64,000 nucleotides of DNA from an uncultured Eubacterium sp. (GCA_944380545.1 CALWHV010000004.1:1-64000); one strand, 5' to 3'. Shown: positions 51,456 through 61,164, counted from the first letter of the stretch. Notes: generated from the letters alone by a model not told the origin. Numbers and translations are program-made.

Positions 51456-54400
51456 TGGAACTTTTCGGCGATTACTTCGGCAGTTATTTAAGTGAATACG
51501 ATCTGTCGGTCCTGGGCGGCGCTCAGATAAAGCGCTTTGCCGTTCAAAAGGGAAAGCGCGAGCTGCTCGTTGTTTTGAGCGCAGGCGAGCTTATTGATTA
51601 TTCCGTGATAGAAAGCGCGGAAAAAAGCATCAAAGAAGCAATGCAGCTCTCCGCTGTCAGAATACAGCCGCGCTATCTCAGCAGCCTGTTTGAGGAGGCT
51701 TATCTTCAAAGCATAATCGCCTTCGTAAAGCGTGAAAACACGGCGGCAAACGGCTTTTTTGAGGGCGCAACCGCGCAGCTTTCCGGCTCCGAGCTCACTA
51801 TCCATCTTGTAAACGGCGGGCTTCAGATAATGCTTGCGCAAAAGGTGAACACGGAAATTGAAAATGTTATTTTCGAGCTGTTCGGCCTTCAGCTTTCCGT
51901 TTCGCTTGTTGAGGACGGCGATTATGATGTTGAGGAGCAGGCGAAAAAAGCGTACGAGCTTATCCGCCGCCAAAAGGAGCGGGAAAGGGAAGAGGAGCAG
52001 CCCGAGCCCGGCGAGAAAAAGACGGTGCGCGGCTTTCCGATATACAGCACCGGCAGCAAAAATATCTTCGGCAGAAAGTGCAGCTTTTCAAAGCTCAAGA
52101 ATATCGCCGATATCAAAACGGACGACGGCATCGTTACCGTCTGGGGCCATATCTTCAGGGTGGATTCAAAGGATACCAAACGAGGCGGCAACAAGATATT
52201 CACCTTTGATATAACCGATTACACCTCTTCGGTCACCTGCAAGATGTTTGATTCAAATTCCGTAATCATCCCGCTTGCGGAGAAGATCAAGGAGGACGCC
52301 GCAGTCGCCGTTACCGGCAGCTATCAGTTTGATAAATTCTCCGGCGAGTTCGTGATCGTCCCCTCCGGCATATCAACGGTTCAGCCCGTGCAAAAGGAGG
52401 ATAACGCCCCCGAAAAAAGAGTGGAGCTTCATCTTCATACCTCACTTTCCGCTATGGACGGCATCTCATCTCCGGCAGAGCTTGTCAAAACCGCCGCGCG
52501 CTGGGGGCATAAGGCTGTGGCAGTAACGGACCACGGCGTTGTGCAGGCGCTGCCGGAGGCTTCAAAGGCGGCGCAGAAGGCGGGCATAAAGCTCATCTGC
52601 GGTATGGAGGGATATCTTGTTGACGACGAGAAATATCCCGATTTTATGAATATGAAAAACGGCGCCTTTCCGCGCTATCATATAATCCTGCTCGTCAAGA
52701 ACCTTGAGGGCAGAAAGGTGCTTTACAAGCATATTTCCGCCAGCAATATCAAATATTTCAAGATGCGCCCGCTGATCCCGAAATCGGCTTTAAAGCAGCA
52801 CAGAAACGGCATAATCATCGGCTCGGCGTGCGAGCAGGGCGAGGTATACCGCGCGATACTGAACGGCGCTTCGGACGAGGAGCTTGACGAGATCGCCTCG
52901 TTTTACGATTATCTTGAGATACAGCCGAACGGCAACAACGCCTTTATGCTGCGCGAAAGCAACGAGGAATATGTGCGCAACAAAAGAGGCGAGGAGGTCA
53001 AGAATGTTTACTGGAACATCAGAACCAACGAGGACCTTATCAATATAAACAAGCGCATCGTCGCCTCGGCGGACAGGCTCGGCAAAATGACCGTTGCAAC
53101 GGGCGATGTGCATTTCCTCACTGAGCACGACGCCCAGTACCGCGCCATTATTATGAATTCCATGGGCTTTGCCGACGCCGATAATCAGGCGCCGCTCTAT
53201 TTCAAAACCACCGATGAAATGCTTGAGGATTTTGCCTGGGCGGGCGACAGGGCAAAGGAATTTGTCATCTATAACCCCAATAAGATAGCGGATCTTGTTG
53301 ACGATGATGTGGTGCCCATCCCTCCCGGAACCTTCCAGCCGCATATTGACGGCGCTGAGGAGGAGCTTACCGCCACCTGCTGGGAAAACGCCAAAAAGAT
53401 GTACGGCGACCCGGTGCCGGAGGATGTCGGCCCGCGCCTTCAAAAGGAGCTTGATTCAATAATCAAGCACGGCTACGCGGTGCTTTATGTAATTGCAAAA
53501 AGGCTTGTTAAAAATTCAGAGGAGCACGGCTATCTCGTCGGCTCCAGAGGCTCCGTCGGCTCATCGCTCGTGGCGCATCTCGGCGGCATTTCGGAGGTAA
53601 ATCCGCTTTCGCCCCACTATGTCTGCCCCGAGTGTAAGCACAGCGAGTTTATCACGGACGGCTCGGTCGGCTCCGGCTTTGACCTCCCGCCCAAGAACTG
53701 CCCCAAGTGCGTCGCGCCAATGAAGCGCGACGGCCACGAGATACCGTTTGAAACCTTCCTCGGCTTTGACGGCGATAAGGAACCCGATATAGACCTTAAT
53801 TTCAGCGGCGAATTTCAGTCGCAGTCGCACCGATTCACGGAGGAGCTTTTCGGCAAGACCCATGTTTTCAAGGCGGGCACAATGTCCACCGTTGCGGAAA
53901 AGACCGCTTACGGCTTCGTTAAAAAATATCTTGAGATGCACGGCATCAAGGCTTCAAAGGCGGAGGAGGAGCGCCTCACCCGCGGCTGCACGGGAATCAA
54001 GCGCACCACGGGTCAGCATCCCGGCGGAATGGTAGTCGTTCCCGCCGAATATGATGTGGAGGATTTCACGCCCGTCCAGTACCCTTCGGACGACGCCTCA
54101 AAGGGCACTCTCACAACTCATTTCGACTTTAAAAACGCCCTGCACGATACGCTTCTCAAGCTGGACGAGCTCGGCCACGATGTGCCCACGCTCTATAAAT
54201 ATATCGAGGACGCCACCGGCATACCCGTTATGGATGTCGATATCTGCGACCCCAAGCTCTATCAGATGATAACCTCAACGGAGCCTATAGGCGTTTCGCC
54301 CGAAGATATCGCGTGCCCAACCAGCACGCTTTCCATCCCGGAGATGGGCACCCCGTTCGTGCTCGGTATGCTGACGGAGGCAAAGCCCAAATCCTTTTCC

Positions 54401-55267
54401 GATCTGCTTCAGATATCCGGCCTTTCCCACGGCACCGATGTGTGGCTCGGAAACGCGCAGGAGCTTATACGCAGCGGCACCTGCACGATTTCAGAGGTTA
54501 TCGGCTGCCGCGATGGTATTATGACCTATCTTATCCATAAGGCGGAGGATTATGAGCAGCGCACGGGCAAGCAGTCGCCGCTTTCAAAAAAAGACTGCTT
54601 TGATATAATGGAATATACCAGAAAGGGCAAGGCGCCCGATAAGCTCCCGCCGTATGAGGAGCGTATGAGGGAGATCGGCGTTGAGCAGTGGTATATAGAT
54701 TCCTGCTATAAGATAAAATATATGTTCCCCAAGGCTCACGCCGCAGCGTATGTAATCGCCGCGCTGCGCCTCGGCTGGTACAAGATATATTATCCAATCG
54801 AGTATTACAGCGCCTATTTCACGGTGCGCGGAGGCGCGCTTGACGCCGTTGCCGCCGTTGCGGGAAAGCAGGCGGTCAAAAACAGGATGCAGGAGATTGC
54901 GCGCCATAAGGAGGACGGCGTTATCACCCAGAAAGAGAGCGATACATATGTTGTTCTCCAGATAGTTATAGAGATGCTCTGCCGCGGCATAGAGTTCTTG
55001 CCGGTGAACCTCTATAAATCCGACTGGCGCGTATATAAAATAGAAAACGGCAAGATACGCCTGCCCTTCAACGCGGTGGACGGCATCGGTGAGAACGCCG
55101 CCAAGCAGATACACGAAGCCGCCCACGATGGCAGCGGCGATTTTATCTCGTGCGACGATCTTATGGCGCGCGCCCGCATAGGGCAAAGCACGGTGGATCT
55201 GCTGCGCGCAACCGGCGCGATAGGCGATCTGCCCAGCAGCAATCAGATCTCGCTGTTCGGATTTTAG
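51455..55267 (+). CDS. polC: DNA polymerase III PolC-type alpha subunit, exonuclease domain missing
   Basis: A 1270-aa replicative polymerase, about 160-170 residues shorter than typical PolC. Domains: N-terminal region (1-190), OB fold (about 215-310), PHP domain starting RVELHLHTSLSAMDG (about 326), then directly from EGYLVDDEKYPDF (about 385) into FPRYHIILLVKNLEGRKVLY. In typical PolC the DEDDh 3'-5' exonuclease (DVETTG...) is inserted at that point; none of its motifs is present. The polymerase core is intact: PDIDLNFSGEFQSQSH (about 778), QHPGGMVVVP, MFPKAHAAAYVIAALRL. Proofreading must therefore come from elsewhere. It ends the pyrH-to-polC operon. Confidence 0.95.
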   Translation: MELFGDYFGSYLSEYDLSVLGGAQIKRFAVQKGKRELLVVLSAGELIDYSVIESAEKSIKEAMQLSAVRIQPRYLSSLFEEAYLQSIIAFVKRENTAANGFFEGATAQLSGSELTIHLVNGGLQIMLAQKVNTEIENVIFELFGLQLSVSLVEDGDYDVEEQAKKAYELIRRQKEREREEEQPEPGEKKTVRGFPIYSTGSKNIFGRKCSFSKLKNIADIKTDDGIVTVWGHIFRVDSKDTKRGGNKIFTFDITDYTSSVTCKMFDSNSVIIPLAEKIKEDAAVAVTGSYQFDKFSGEFVIVPSGISTVQPVQKEDNAPEKRVELHLHTSLSAMDGISSPAELVKTAARWGHKAVAVTDHGVVQALPEASKAAQKAGIKLICGMEGYLVDDEKYPDFMNMKNGAFPRYHIILLVKNLEGRKVLYKHISASNIKYFKMRPLIPKSALKQHRNGIIIGSACEQGEVYRAILNGASDEELDEIASFYDYLEIQPNGNNAFMLRESNEEYVRNKRGEEVKNVYWNIRTNEDLININKRIVASADRLGKMTVATGDVHFLTEHDAQYRAIIMNSMGFADADNQAPLYFKTTDEMLEDFAWAGDRAKEFVIYNPNKIADLVDDDVVPIPPGTFQPHIDGAEEELTATCWENAKKMYGDPVPEDVGPRLQKELDSIIKHGYAVLYVIAKRLVKNSEEHGYLVGSRGSVGSSLVAHLGGISEVNPLSPHYVCPECKHSEFITDGSVGSGFDLPPKNCPKCVAPMKRDGHEIPFETFLGFDGDKEPDIDLNFSGEFQSQSHRFTEELFGKTHVFKAGTMSTVAEKTAYGFVKKYLEMHGIKASKAEEERLTRGCTGIKRTTGQHPGGMVVVPAEYDVEDFTPVQYPSDDASKGTLTTHFDFKNALHDTLLKLDELGHDVPTLYKYIEDATGIPVMDVDICDPKLYQMITSTEPIGVSPEDIACPTSTLSIPEMGTPFVLGMLTEAKPKSFSDLLQISGLSHGTDVWLGNAQELIRSGTCTISEVIGCRDGIMTYLIHKAEDYEQRTGKQSPLSKKDCFDIMEYTRKGKAPDKLPPYEERMREIGVEQWYIDSCYKIKYMFPKAHAAAYVIAALRLGWYKIYYPIEYYSAYFTVRGGALDAVAAVAGKQAVKNRMQEIARHKEDGVITQKESDTYVVLQIVIEMLCRGIEFLPVNLYKSDWRVYKIENGKIRLPFNAVDGIGENAAKQIHEAAHDGSGDFISCDDLMARARIGQSTVDLLRATGAIGDLPSSNQISLFGF

Positions 55268-55318
55268 TTGACAAGCGCAGTTTAATGTGGTAGCATATTA
55301 AAGCATTAGCACACTAAA
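55268..55318 (+). promoter_or_regulatory. Promoter with overlapping operator-like dyad for the his operon
   Basis: TTGACA (55268-55273), 17-base spacer and TAGCAT (55291-55296) fit a promoter directly after polC. TTTAATGTGGTA (55281-55292) and TAGCACACTAAA (55307-55318) form an inverted repeat (10 of 12 positions) overlapping the -10 region, suited to a repressor such as a TrpR-family histidine regulator; that identity is inferred. Confidence 0.6.
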
Positions 55319-55340
55319 GCGAGATCAACGGAGTATAATT

Positions 55341-56948
55341 ATGAGAAAATACGCAAGGGCTATTCCGCAGGGAGCAAGGGATCTGCTGTTTGAGGAATGT
55401 GACGATAAAAAGAAAATAGAAACGGCGCTATCCGCGCTTTATAAGGAGCGCGGCTACCGCAAGGTGATCACGCCGGCTATCGAATATCTTGATGTGTTCG
55501 ACGCGGACGCCGGCCTCGAATCCGATATTATGTATAAGCTCACGGATGATTACGGGCGCACCACCGTTCTTCGCCCTGATAATACGATGCCGATCGCGCG
55601 CCTCGTTGCCTCAAGGCTCAGCAGCGCCGATTTTCCGGTAAGGCTTTATTACGATCAGAATGTTTTTATCAGAAATAAGGCGTACGCCGGCAGAACGGAC
55701 GAGGTCACGCAGAGCGGCATAGAGCTTATAGGCGACAGCTCCGCCGAAGCCGATATAGAGGCGCTCACTATGGCTGTTGAGGCGCTTCGCCGTACTCAGC
55801 TCAGCTCCTTTTCGCTTGAGATAGGCCATGCGGGCTTTTTTAAGGCTATTCTTGACGATATGGATATCGACCAAAGGCAAAAGGCTGAGATATGTTCGCT
55901 CACGGAAAGCAAGAATTTCGCCGCCTTGAGCGATGTTTTGGATGATATAGGCAGCACGGCGCAAACAAGGGCGCTTCGTCTGCTTCCGCGCCTCTTCGGC
56001 GGCGTTGAGGTGTTGGACGCGGCAAAGGAGCTGTATTCCTCTCCCGCCTCTGATTCGGCTCTTGAATATCTCAGGGATATTTATACGCGCCTTACGGCGG
56101 GCGGCTGCAAGGATGTTATGCTCGACCTCGGCCTTGTAAACAGAACTAATTATTATACAGGCATAATCTTCAGGGGCTATGCTCGCGGCAGCGGCGTTTC
56201 CGTCCTCTCCGGCGGCAGATACGATAATCTTATTTCGCATTTCGGGCTGGACGCGCCCGCGGTCGGCTTTGCGGTTGATGTAAACGCCCTTTATGATGTT
56301 ATGCACGACGCTATAAATGCCGAACGCCCGCTTCGTATCGCGCTCACAAAGGGCAGGCTTGAAAAATCTAGCGTGAAGCTCTTTCAGAAGATGGGGCTCG
56401 ACACCTCCCAGCTTGAAAACAAGGGCAGGCGGCTCATCCTTCCGGTGGACGGATACGAGGCTGTGCTTTCAAAAGCCCCCGATGTTATAACTTATGTTGA
56501 ACACGGAGTTTGCGATATAGGCATAGTCGGCAAGGATACCATTGTTGAGCACGGCAGCTCGTTTTATGAGGTTATGGATCTCAATATCGGCAAATGCCGC
56601 TTTGCTCTGGCGTGCCCCGCGGATGTTGATTTCTTCAGCGGCCACAGCAGAAAAAGAGTGGCGTCCAAATACCCAAGGGTGGCAAAGGAATATTTCAGCT
56701 CCCGCGGTATGGATGTGGATGTCATAAAGATAGAGGGCAGCGTGGAGCTGGCTCCGCTGCTCGGCCTTGCGGACGGCATCGTGGATATCGTTGAAACAGG
56801 CTCAACGCTTAAGGAAAACGGGCTTGAGATAAAGGAAGAGATTATGCCGATTTCCGCAAGAGTGATTGTAAATATGGCGTCAATGAAGCTCAGAAAGCGC
56901 GAGATAGAAGCGTTTCTTGCCGATTTGGAGCTTGCAAGTAAAGTGTAA
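55341..56948 (+). CDS. hisZG: HisZ-HisG fusion: ATP phosphoribosyltransferase regulatory plus catalytic domains
   Basis: A 535-aa single ORF. Residues 1-325 are HisS-like HisZ (PQGARDLLFEE, RPDNTMPIARLVASR, GIELIGDSSAEADIEA, GRYDNLISHFG). Residues 330-535 are short-form HisG (LRIALTKGRLEKSSVKLF, GIVGKDTIVEHG, GLADGIVDIVETGSTLKENG). In most bacteria with short HisG the two are separate genes that assemble as an octamer. It catalyses the first, feedback-controlled step of histidine synthesis and is the first gene behind the putative promoter and operator. No frameshift is seen at the join. Confidence 0.95.
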   Translation: MRKYARAIPQGARDLLFEECDDKKKIETALSALYKERGYRKVITPAIEYLDVFDADAGLESDIMYKLTDDYGRTTVLRPDNTMPIARLVASRLSSADFPVRLYYDQNVFIRNKAYAGRTDEVTQSGIELIGDSSAEADIEALTMAVEALRRTQLSSFSLEIGHAGFFKAILDDMDIDQRQKAEICSLTESKNFAALSDVLDDIGSTAQTRALRLLPRLFGGVEVLDAAKELYSSPASDSALEYLRDIYTRLTAGGCKDVMLDLGLVNRTNYYTGIIFRGYARGSGVSVLSGGRYDNLISHFGLDAPAVGFAVDVNALYDVMHDAINAERPLRIALTKGRLEKSSVKLFQKMGLDTSQLENKGRRLILPVDGYEAVLSKAPDVITYVEHGVCDIGIVGKDTIVEHGSSFYEVMDLNIGKCRFALACPADVDFFSGHSRKRVASKYPRVAKEYFSSRGMDVDVIKIEGSVELAPLLGLADGIVDIVETGSTLKENGLEIKEEIMPISARVIVNMASMKLRKREIEAFLADLELASKV

Positions 56949-56960
56949 AAGAGGGCTATT

Positions 56961-58241
56961 ATGAAAATAACAAAGGCAAACGGCAAAGCGGAATACGCCG
57001 TTGTTGAAAATCTTAAAAAGCGCAGCGCTGAAACAGACCCTAAGATCGTGGAGATCGTTTCTTCCATAATCAGCGGCGTCAAGGAGGGCGGCGATGAAGC
57101 CGTGCGCGAATACACCTCGCGCTTTGACGGCAGCGTGCCCAAAAAGATAATGATAGATAAGGAAGAGCTTTTGGAGTTTACAAAGCTTGTTGAGCCGGAA
57201 TTTATTGATTCAATAAAAAAAGCAAGCGAAAATATACGCCGCTTCCATCAGCGCCAGGCTCAGCAGAGCTGGTTTGCCACTGAGGAAAACGGCGTTATGA
57301 TGGGTCAGCGTATTAGGGGGCTCAGCCGCGTGGGGCTTTATGTTCCCGGCGGCACGGCTGCGTATCCCAGCTCCGTGCTGATGAACGCCATCCCCGCCAA
57401 GATAGCCGGAGTGGGCGAGCTTATTATGGTAACGCCTCCCTCGGCGGAGGGCGAATCGAATCCATATATTATGGCTGCCGCCGCTGTGGCGGGAGTTGAT
57501 AAGGTCTTTCTCTGCGGCGGCGCCCAGGCTGTAGCGGCGCTTGCCTACGGCACGCAGAAGATACCCAAGGTGGATAAGATAGTCGGTCCCGGAAATATAT
57601 TCGTTGCAACGGCAAAGCGGCTGCTTTACGGCGTTGTTGATATAGATATGATCGCCGGTCCGTCCGAGATACTGATAGTTGCCGATAAAAGCGCAAAGCC
57701 CGCCTTTTTGGCGGCCGATCTTATGAGCCAGGCGGAGCACGATAAAATGGCGTCCGCCATACTGCTCACCACCTCGGAAACCATCGCCCGCGCCACGGTA
57801 AGAGAGATCGAAAGGCAGATAAAATATCTTGAGCGCCAGGAGATAATCGAGCGCTCGCTTGAGGATTACGGCGAGATCATAGTTTGCGAGGATATGGCTC
57901 AGGCAATGCGCTTTGCAAACGAGCTTGCGCCGGAGCATCTGGAGCTCTGCGTTGAGGAGCCGCTCAAGTATATCGGCATGGCGGATAACGCCGGCTCCGT
58001 CTTCCTCGGCAACTGGTCGCCGGAGCCGCTCGGCGATTATTTTGCCGGTCCCAACCATGTTCTGCCCACAAGCGGCACGGCAAGATTTTTCAGCCCCCTT
58101 TCGGTGGACAGCTTCGTTAAAAAATCCTCCTTCATTTACTATACTAAAGAGGAGCTTCAAAAGGCTAAGGACGATATCGTGCGCCTTGCCGAAACAGAGG
58201 GGCTCACGGCTCACGCAAACAGCATCAAGGTAAGGTTCTGA
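56961..58241 (+). CDS. hisD: Histidinol dehydrogenase
   Basis: A 426-aa zinc enzyme for the last two steps of histidine synthesis. Motifs: GLYVPGGTAAYPSSVLMN, ALAYGTQKIPKVDKIVGPGN, IAGPSEILIVAD, zinc ligands in LMSQAEHDKMA and the C-terminal FAGPNHVLPTSGTARF. Full length. One base separates it from the downstream metallo-beta-lactamase gene, so the insert is transcribed with the his genes. Confidence 0.97.
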   Translation: MKITKANGKAEYAVVENLKKRSAETDPKIVEIVSSIISGVKEGGDEAVREYTSRFDGSVPKKIMIDKEELLEFTKLVEPEFIDSIKKASENIRRFHQRQAQQSWFATEENGVMMGQRIRGLSRVGLYVPGGTAAYPSSVLMNAIPAKIAGVGELIMVTPPSAEGESNPYIMAAAAVAGVDKVFLCGGAQAVAALAYGTQKIPKVDKIVGPGNIFVATAKRLLYGVVDIDMIAGPSEILIVADKSAKPAFLAADLMSQAEHDKMASAILLTTSETIARATVREIERQIKYLERQEIIERSLEDYGEIIVCEDMAQAMRFANELAPEHLELCVEEPLKYIGMADNAGSVFLGNWSPEPLGDYFAGPNHVLPTSGTARFFSPLSVDSFVKKSSFIYYTKEELQKAKDDIVRLAETEGLTAHANSIKVRF

Positions 58242-58242
58242 T

Positions 58243-59319
58243 ATGCTTTTTAAATTAAAAAGGGCGGCTCTGCCGTTTCTTGCGGCAGCGGCGGCGCTGC
58301 TGCTCGCCTCCTGCTCCGCGCCCGCTCAAAGCGCCGCGGATGCTGATATGTCCGGCGCGGAGTCCGGCGCTCTCACCGTCCATTATATCGATGTCGGTCA
58401 GGGAGACAGTGAGTTTATAGAGTTTCCAGACGGGCAGACTATGCTCATTGACGCCGGCGAGCGCGAATACGGCGGCGAGGTCTGCGATTATATTTCGTCC
58501 CTCGGCTATTCGCAGATAACATATGTGGTTGCCACACACCCTCATTCAGACCATATCGGCGGTCTGCCGCAGGTGTTCGAGTCTTTTGATGTTCAAAATG
58601 TCTTTATGCCGAACGCTTCGTCGTCGTCAAAGATATTTTCGGAGCTGCTGGACGCCGTGGAGCTTGAGGGCTGCCCCGTGCTTCAGGCAAAGAGCGGCGC
58701 GGATGTTTTTGAAAGCGGCACAGCTCACGCATATTTCCTTTCGCCCGTTTATGAGGAGTATGATGATCTGAACGATTATTCGGCGGTGCTGCGCGTCACC
58801 TTCGGCGACACGGCGTTCCTGTTTATGGGCGACGCCGAAGAGCCGGTAGAAGAGCAGCTTTCCGGCGATATTTCGGCGGATGTCGTAAAGGTGGGGCATC
58901 ACGGCTCCTCCACCTCCTCCTCGGCGGATTTCGTCAGCCGAGTTTCGGCGCAGTACGCCGTTATGGAGGTCGGGGCTGATAATTCCTACGGCCACCCGCA
59001 CGAAGAGATAGTTGAGCGCTGGCAAAGCTCAGGCGCAAAGGTGCTTCGCACGGATGAGCTGGGCGATATAGTCATATCGTCAAACGGCTCAAGCCTCTCT
59101 GTATCCTCCCAAAAGGATGCAAAGCCGCAGCCGAGCAGTGAAACGCACAGCAGCGCGGATTACGAGTATGTGCTCAACACCTCGTCAAAAACGATACATA
59201 TGCCGGACTGCGGCTCGGTGAGCAGTATGTCGGACAAAAATAAAAGATACACATCAAAGCCGCTTTCGCAGCTTGAGGCTGCCGGCTATAAGCCGTGCGG
59301 CAGATGTATGCCGGAGTGA
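58243..59319 (+). CDS. ComEC/Rec2-like metallo-beta-lactamase lipoprotein
   Basis: A 358-aa protein with a lipoprotein signal (LAAAAALLLASCSAPAQ, lipobox LASC). The metallo-beta-lactamase fold has VHYIDVGQGDSEFIEF, the metal motif THPHSDHIGGLPQ, FMGDAEEPVEEQL and VGHHGSSTSSSADF. It is the hydrolase part of ComEC but without its membrane channel. The C-terminal 45 residues carry a CGSVSSM...CGRC motif resembling an Ada-type zinc ribbon. It may be a secreted nuclease or phosphodiesterase. Its place inside the his operon has no evident metabolic reason. Confidence 0.87.
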   Translation: MLFKLKRAALPFLAAAAALLLASCSAPAQSAADADMSGAESGALTVHYIDVGQGDSEFIEFPDGQTMLIDAGEREYGGEVCDYISSLGYSQITYVVATHPHSDHIGGLPQVFESFDVQNVFMPNASSSSKIFSELLDAVELEGCPVLQAKSGADVFESGTAHAYFLSPVYEEYDDLNDYSAVLRVTFGDTAFLFMGDAEEPVEEQLSGDISADVVKVGHHGSSTSSSADFVSRVSAQYAVMEVGADNSYGHPHEEIVERWQSSGAKVLRTDELGDIVISSNGSSLSVSSQKDAKPQPSSETHSSADYEYVLNTSSKTIHMPDCGSVSSMSDKNKRYTSKPLSQLEAAGYKPCGRCMPE

Positions 59320-59322
59320 GAT

Positions 59323-59532
59323 ATGCAGGTCATAATCAACAGGATAGAAGATAACACCGCCGTGCTGGAGCTTGAAAACGGCGCGCGGCTCAACGCTCCC
59401 GCAGCTCTGTTTGAAAACGCGGTGGAGGGCAGGATATATGATATAATTCAAAATCCGGCGCAGGAGAAAAGGCAGCGCGAAAAAAACAGCGCAAGGCTTG
59501 CCTCGCTCTTCGGCGGCGGTAAACAGGAGTGA
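59323..59532 (+). CDS. DUF3006 small protein
   Basis: A 69-aa protein (INRIEDNTAVLELENGARLN at its start, a KNSARLASLFGGG-type tail) matching DUF3006. The family typically sits directly downstream of ComEC-like metallo-beta-lactamase genes, as here, four bases after the lipoprotein stop. Function unknown; perhaps a partner of the lactamase-fold protein. Confidence 0.75.
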   Translation: MQVIINRIEDNTAVLELENGARLNAPAALFENAVEGRIYDIIQNPAQEKRQREKNSARLASLFGGGKQE

Positions 59533-59533
59533 T

Positions 59534-60112
59534 ATGATGAGAAACGCAAGTATCAACAGAAAAACCAAGGAGACCGATATTTCGCTTTCCTTTTCGCCGG
59601 ACGGCGGCGGGGTCAGCGTTGACACCGGCATAGGCTTTTTTGACCATATGCTTACGGCTTTTGCCGTTCACGGCGGCTTCGGGCTTCATCTTTCAGTCAA
59701 GGGCGATCTTGATGTGGATACCCACCACACCGTAGAGGATACGGGCATCGCCCTCGGCGCGGCAATAAAGCAGTCGCTCGGCGATTTCTCCGGCATCGCG
59801 CGCTACGGCTCGTTCTTCGTGCCTATGGACGAGGCGCTCGTCCACTGCGCGCTCGATGTTTCAAACCGCCCTTATCTCGTTTTCAACGCGGATTTTCCCG
59901 AGGAGCGCTGCGGCGATTATGAAAACTGCTGCACTATTGAGTTTTTCCGCGCCGTGTCTCAAAACGCGGGCATAACGCTTCACATAAATCAGCTCTACGG
60001 CTGCAATTCACACCATATTGCGGAGGCGGCGTTCAAGGCGTTCGGTCACGCCCTTTCTGCCGCGCTCAGGGAAACGGGCGGCGAGGTCCTTTCCACAAAA
60101 GGAGTTTTGTGA
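59534..60112 (+). CDS. hisB: Imidazoleglycerol-phosphate dehydratase
   Basis: About 192 aa. Start is ATG 59534 or 59537; AGGAG at 59525-59529 favours the latter slightly. Manganese-binding motifs are in FFDHMLTAFAVHGGF, DVDTHHTVEDTG and CNSHHIAEAAFKAFGHAL. It is the monofunctional dehydratase of Gram-positives, without the phosphatase. It overlaps hisA by four bases. Confidence 0.96.
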   Translation: MMRNASINRKTKETDISLSFSPDGGGVSVDTGIGFFDHMLTAFAVHGGFGLHLSVKGDLDVDTHHTVEDTGIALGAAIKQSLGDFSGIARYGSFFVPMDEALVHCALDVSNRPYLVFNADFPEERCGDYENCCTIEFFRAVSQNAGITLHINQLYGCNSHHIAEAAFKAFGHALSAALRETGGEVLSTKGVL

Positions 60113-60825
60113 TGATAATTCTGCCGGCAGTAGATATAATGGGCGGCAAGCCCGTAAGGCTTTTCAAGGGCGATTTTTCAACTGCGCACCGCGTTGCAGA
60201 GGATGCGCTTCAAACGGCAATGCAGTTTGAAGGCTGCGGCGCCGAGTGGATACATATGGTGGACCTTGACGGCTCGCTTCAAAAAAAGCGTGCAAACGCC
60301 GATGTTTTTCTTTCCGTTGCAAAAAGCACCTCGCTCAAGGTGGAGCTCGGCGGCGGCATCAGAGCTATGGAGGATATAGAGTTTTATCTTTCAAACGGGG
60401 TTTCGCGCGTTATCCTCGGCTCCGCCGCTCTTAAAGATCCGGCGCTCGTAAAGGAGGCGGTTCGCCGCTTCGGTGAAAAAATCGCCGTCGGGATAGACGC
60501 GGTAAACGGCTTTGCTTGCGCCGAGGGGTGGACGGAAAAATCGCAGGTCTATTTCACGGACCTTGCCAAAGATATGGAGCGTATCGGCGTTTCCACCGTG
60601 ATCTTTACCGATATTTCAAAGGACGGCACGCTCTCCGGCCCGAATCTTGAGCAGCTCGGCGAGCTTAAAAGCGCCGTTTCCTGCAATATCATCGCATCGG
60701 GCGGTATAAATAACATAAACGATATCAGGGCGCTGCTTAAGCTCGGCGTTTACGGCGCAATATGCGGAAAAAGCATTTACAGCGGCAGCCTTGAGCTCAA
60801 AGAAGCGCTGGAGGCTTGCATATGA
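60109..60825 (+). CDS. hisA: Phosphoribosylformimino-AICAR ribotide isomerase
   Basis: A 238-aa TIM barrel. HisA rather than His[64 protein letters not shown]. The general-acid/base aspartates (in PAVDIMGG and TDISKDG) are present. The stop overlaps the hisI start (ATGA). Neither hisH nor hisF follows; see findings. Confidence 0.96.
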   Translation: MMIILPAVDIMGGKPVRLFKGDFSTAHRVAEDALQTAMQFEGCGAEWIHMVDLDGSLQKKRANADVFLSVAKSTSLKVELGGGIRAMEDIEFYLSNGVSRVILGSAALKDPALVKEAVRRFGEKIAVGIDAVNGFACAEGWTEKSQVYFTDLAKDMERIGVSTVIFTDISKDGTLSGPNLEQLGELKSAVSCNIIASGGINNINDIRALLKLGVYGAICGKSIYSGSLELKEALEACI

Positions 60826-61163
60826 CGGATATAAATGATATAAATATAGATAAATATTTTAAAAAGGGCGAGCTCGTTCCCGCAATAGTTCAGGAGCACG
60901 GCACAAAAGAGGTGCTTATGCTGGCATATATGAACGCTCAGTCGCTGCAGAAAACGCTTGAAACGGGCTTCACCTGGTTTTGGTCAAGAAGCAGGCAGGA
61001 GCTTTGGAACAAGGGCGCCACAAGCGGCAATGTTCAAAGGGTCGTTTCAATAAGCGGCGACTGCGACGATGATACGCTGCTTATCGAGGTCGTGCAGACG
61101 GGAGCCGCCTGCCACACCGGCAGCCACAGCTGCTTTTTTAATAAAATAAAGGATTTTGAATGA
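60822..61163 (+). CDS. hisI: Phosphoribosyl-AMP cyclohydrolase
   Basis: A 113-aa enzyme from ATG 60822, hydrolysing the PR-AMP ring. Motifs: [50 protein letters not shown] for the Mg/Zn aspartates, and [10 protein letters not shown] with the zinc cysteines. It is separate from hisE, which starts two bases later. Confidence 0.95.
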   Translation: MTDINDINIDKYFKKGELVPAIVQEHGTKEVLMLAYMNAQSLQKTLETGFTWFWSRSRQELWNKGATSGNVQRVVSISGDCDDDTLLIEVVQTGAACHTGSHSCFFNKIKDFE

Positions 61164-61164
61164 T

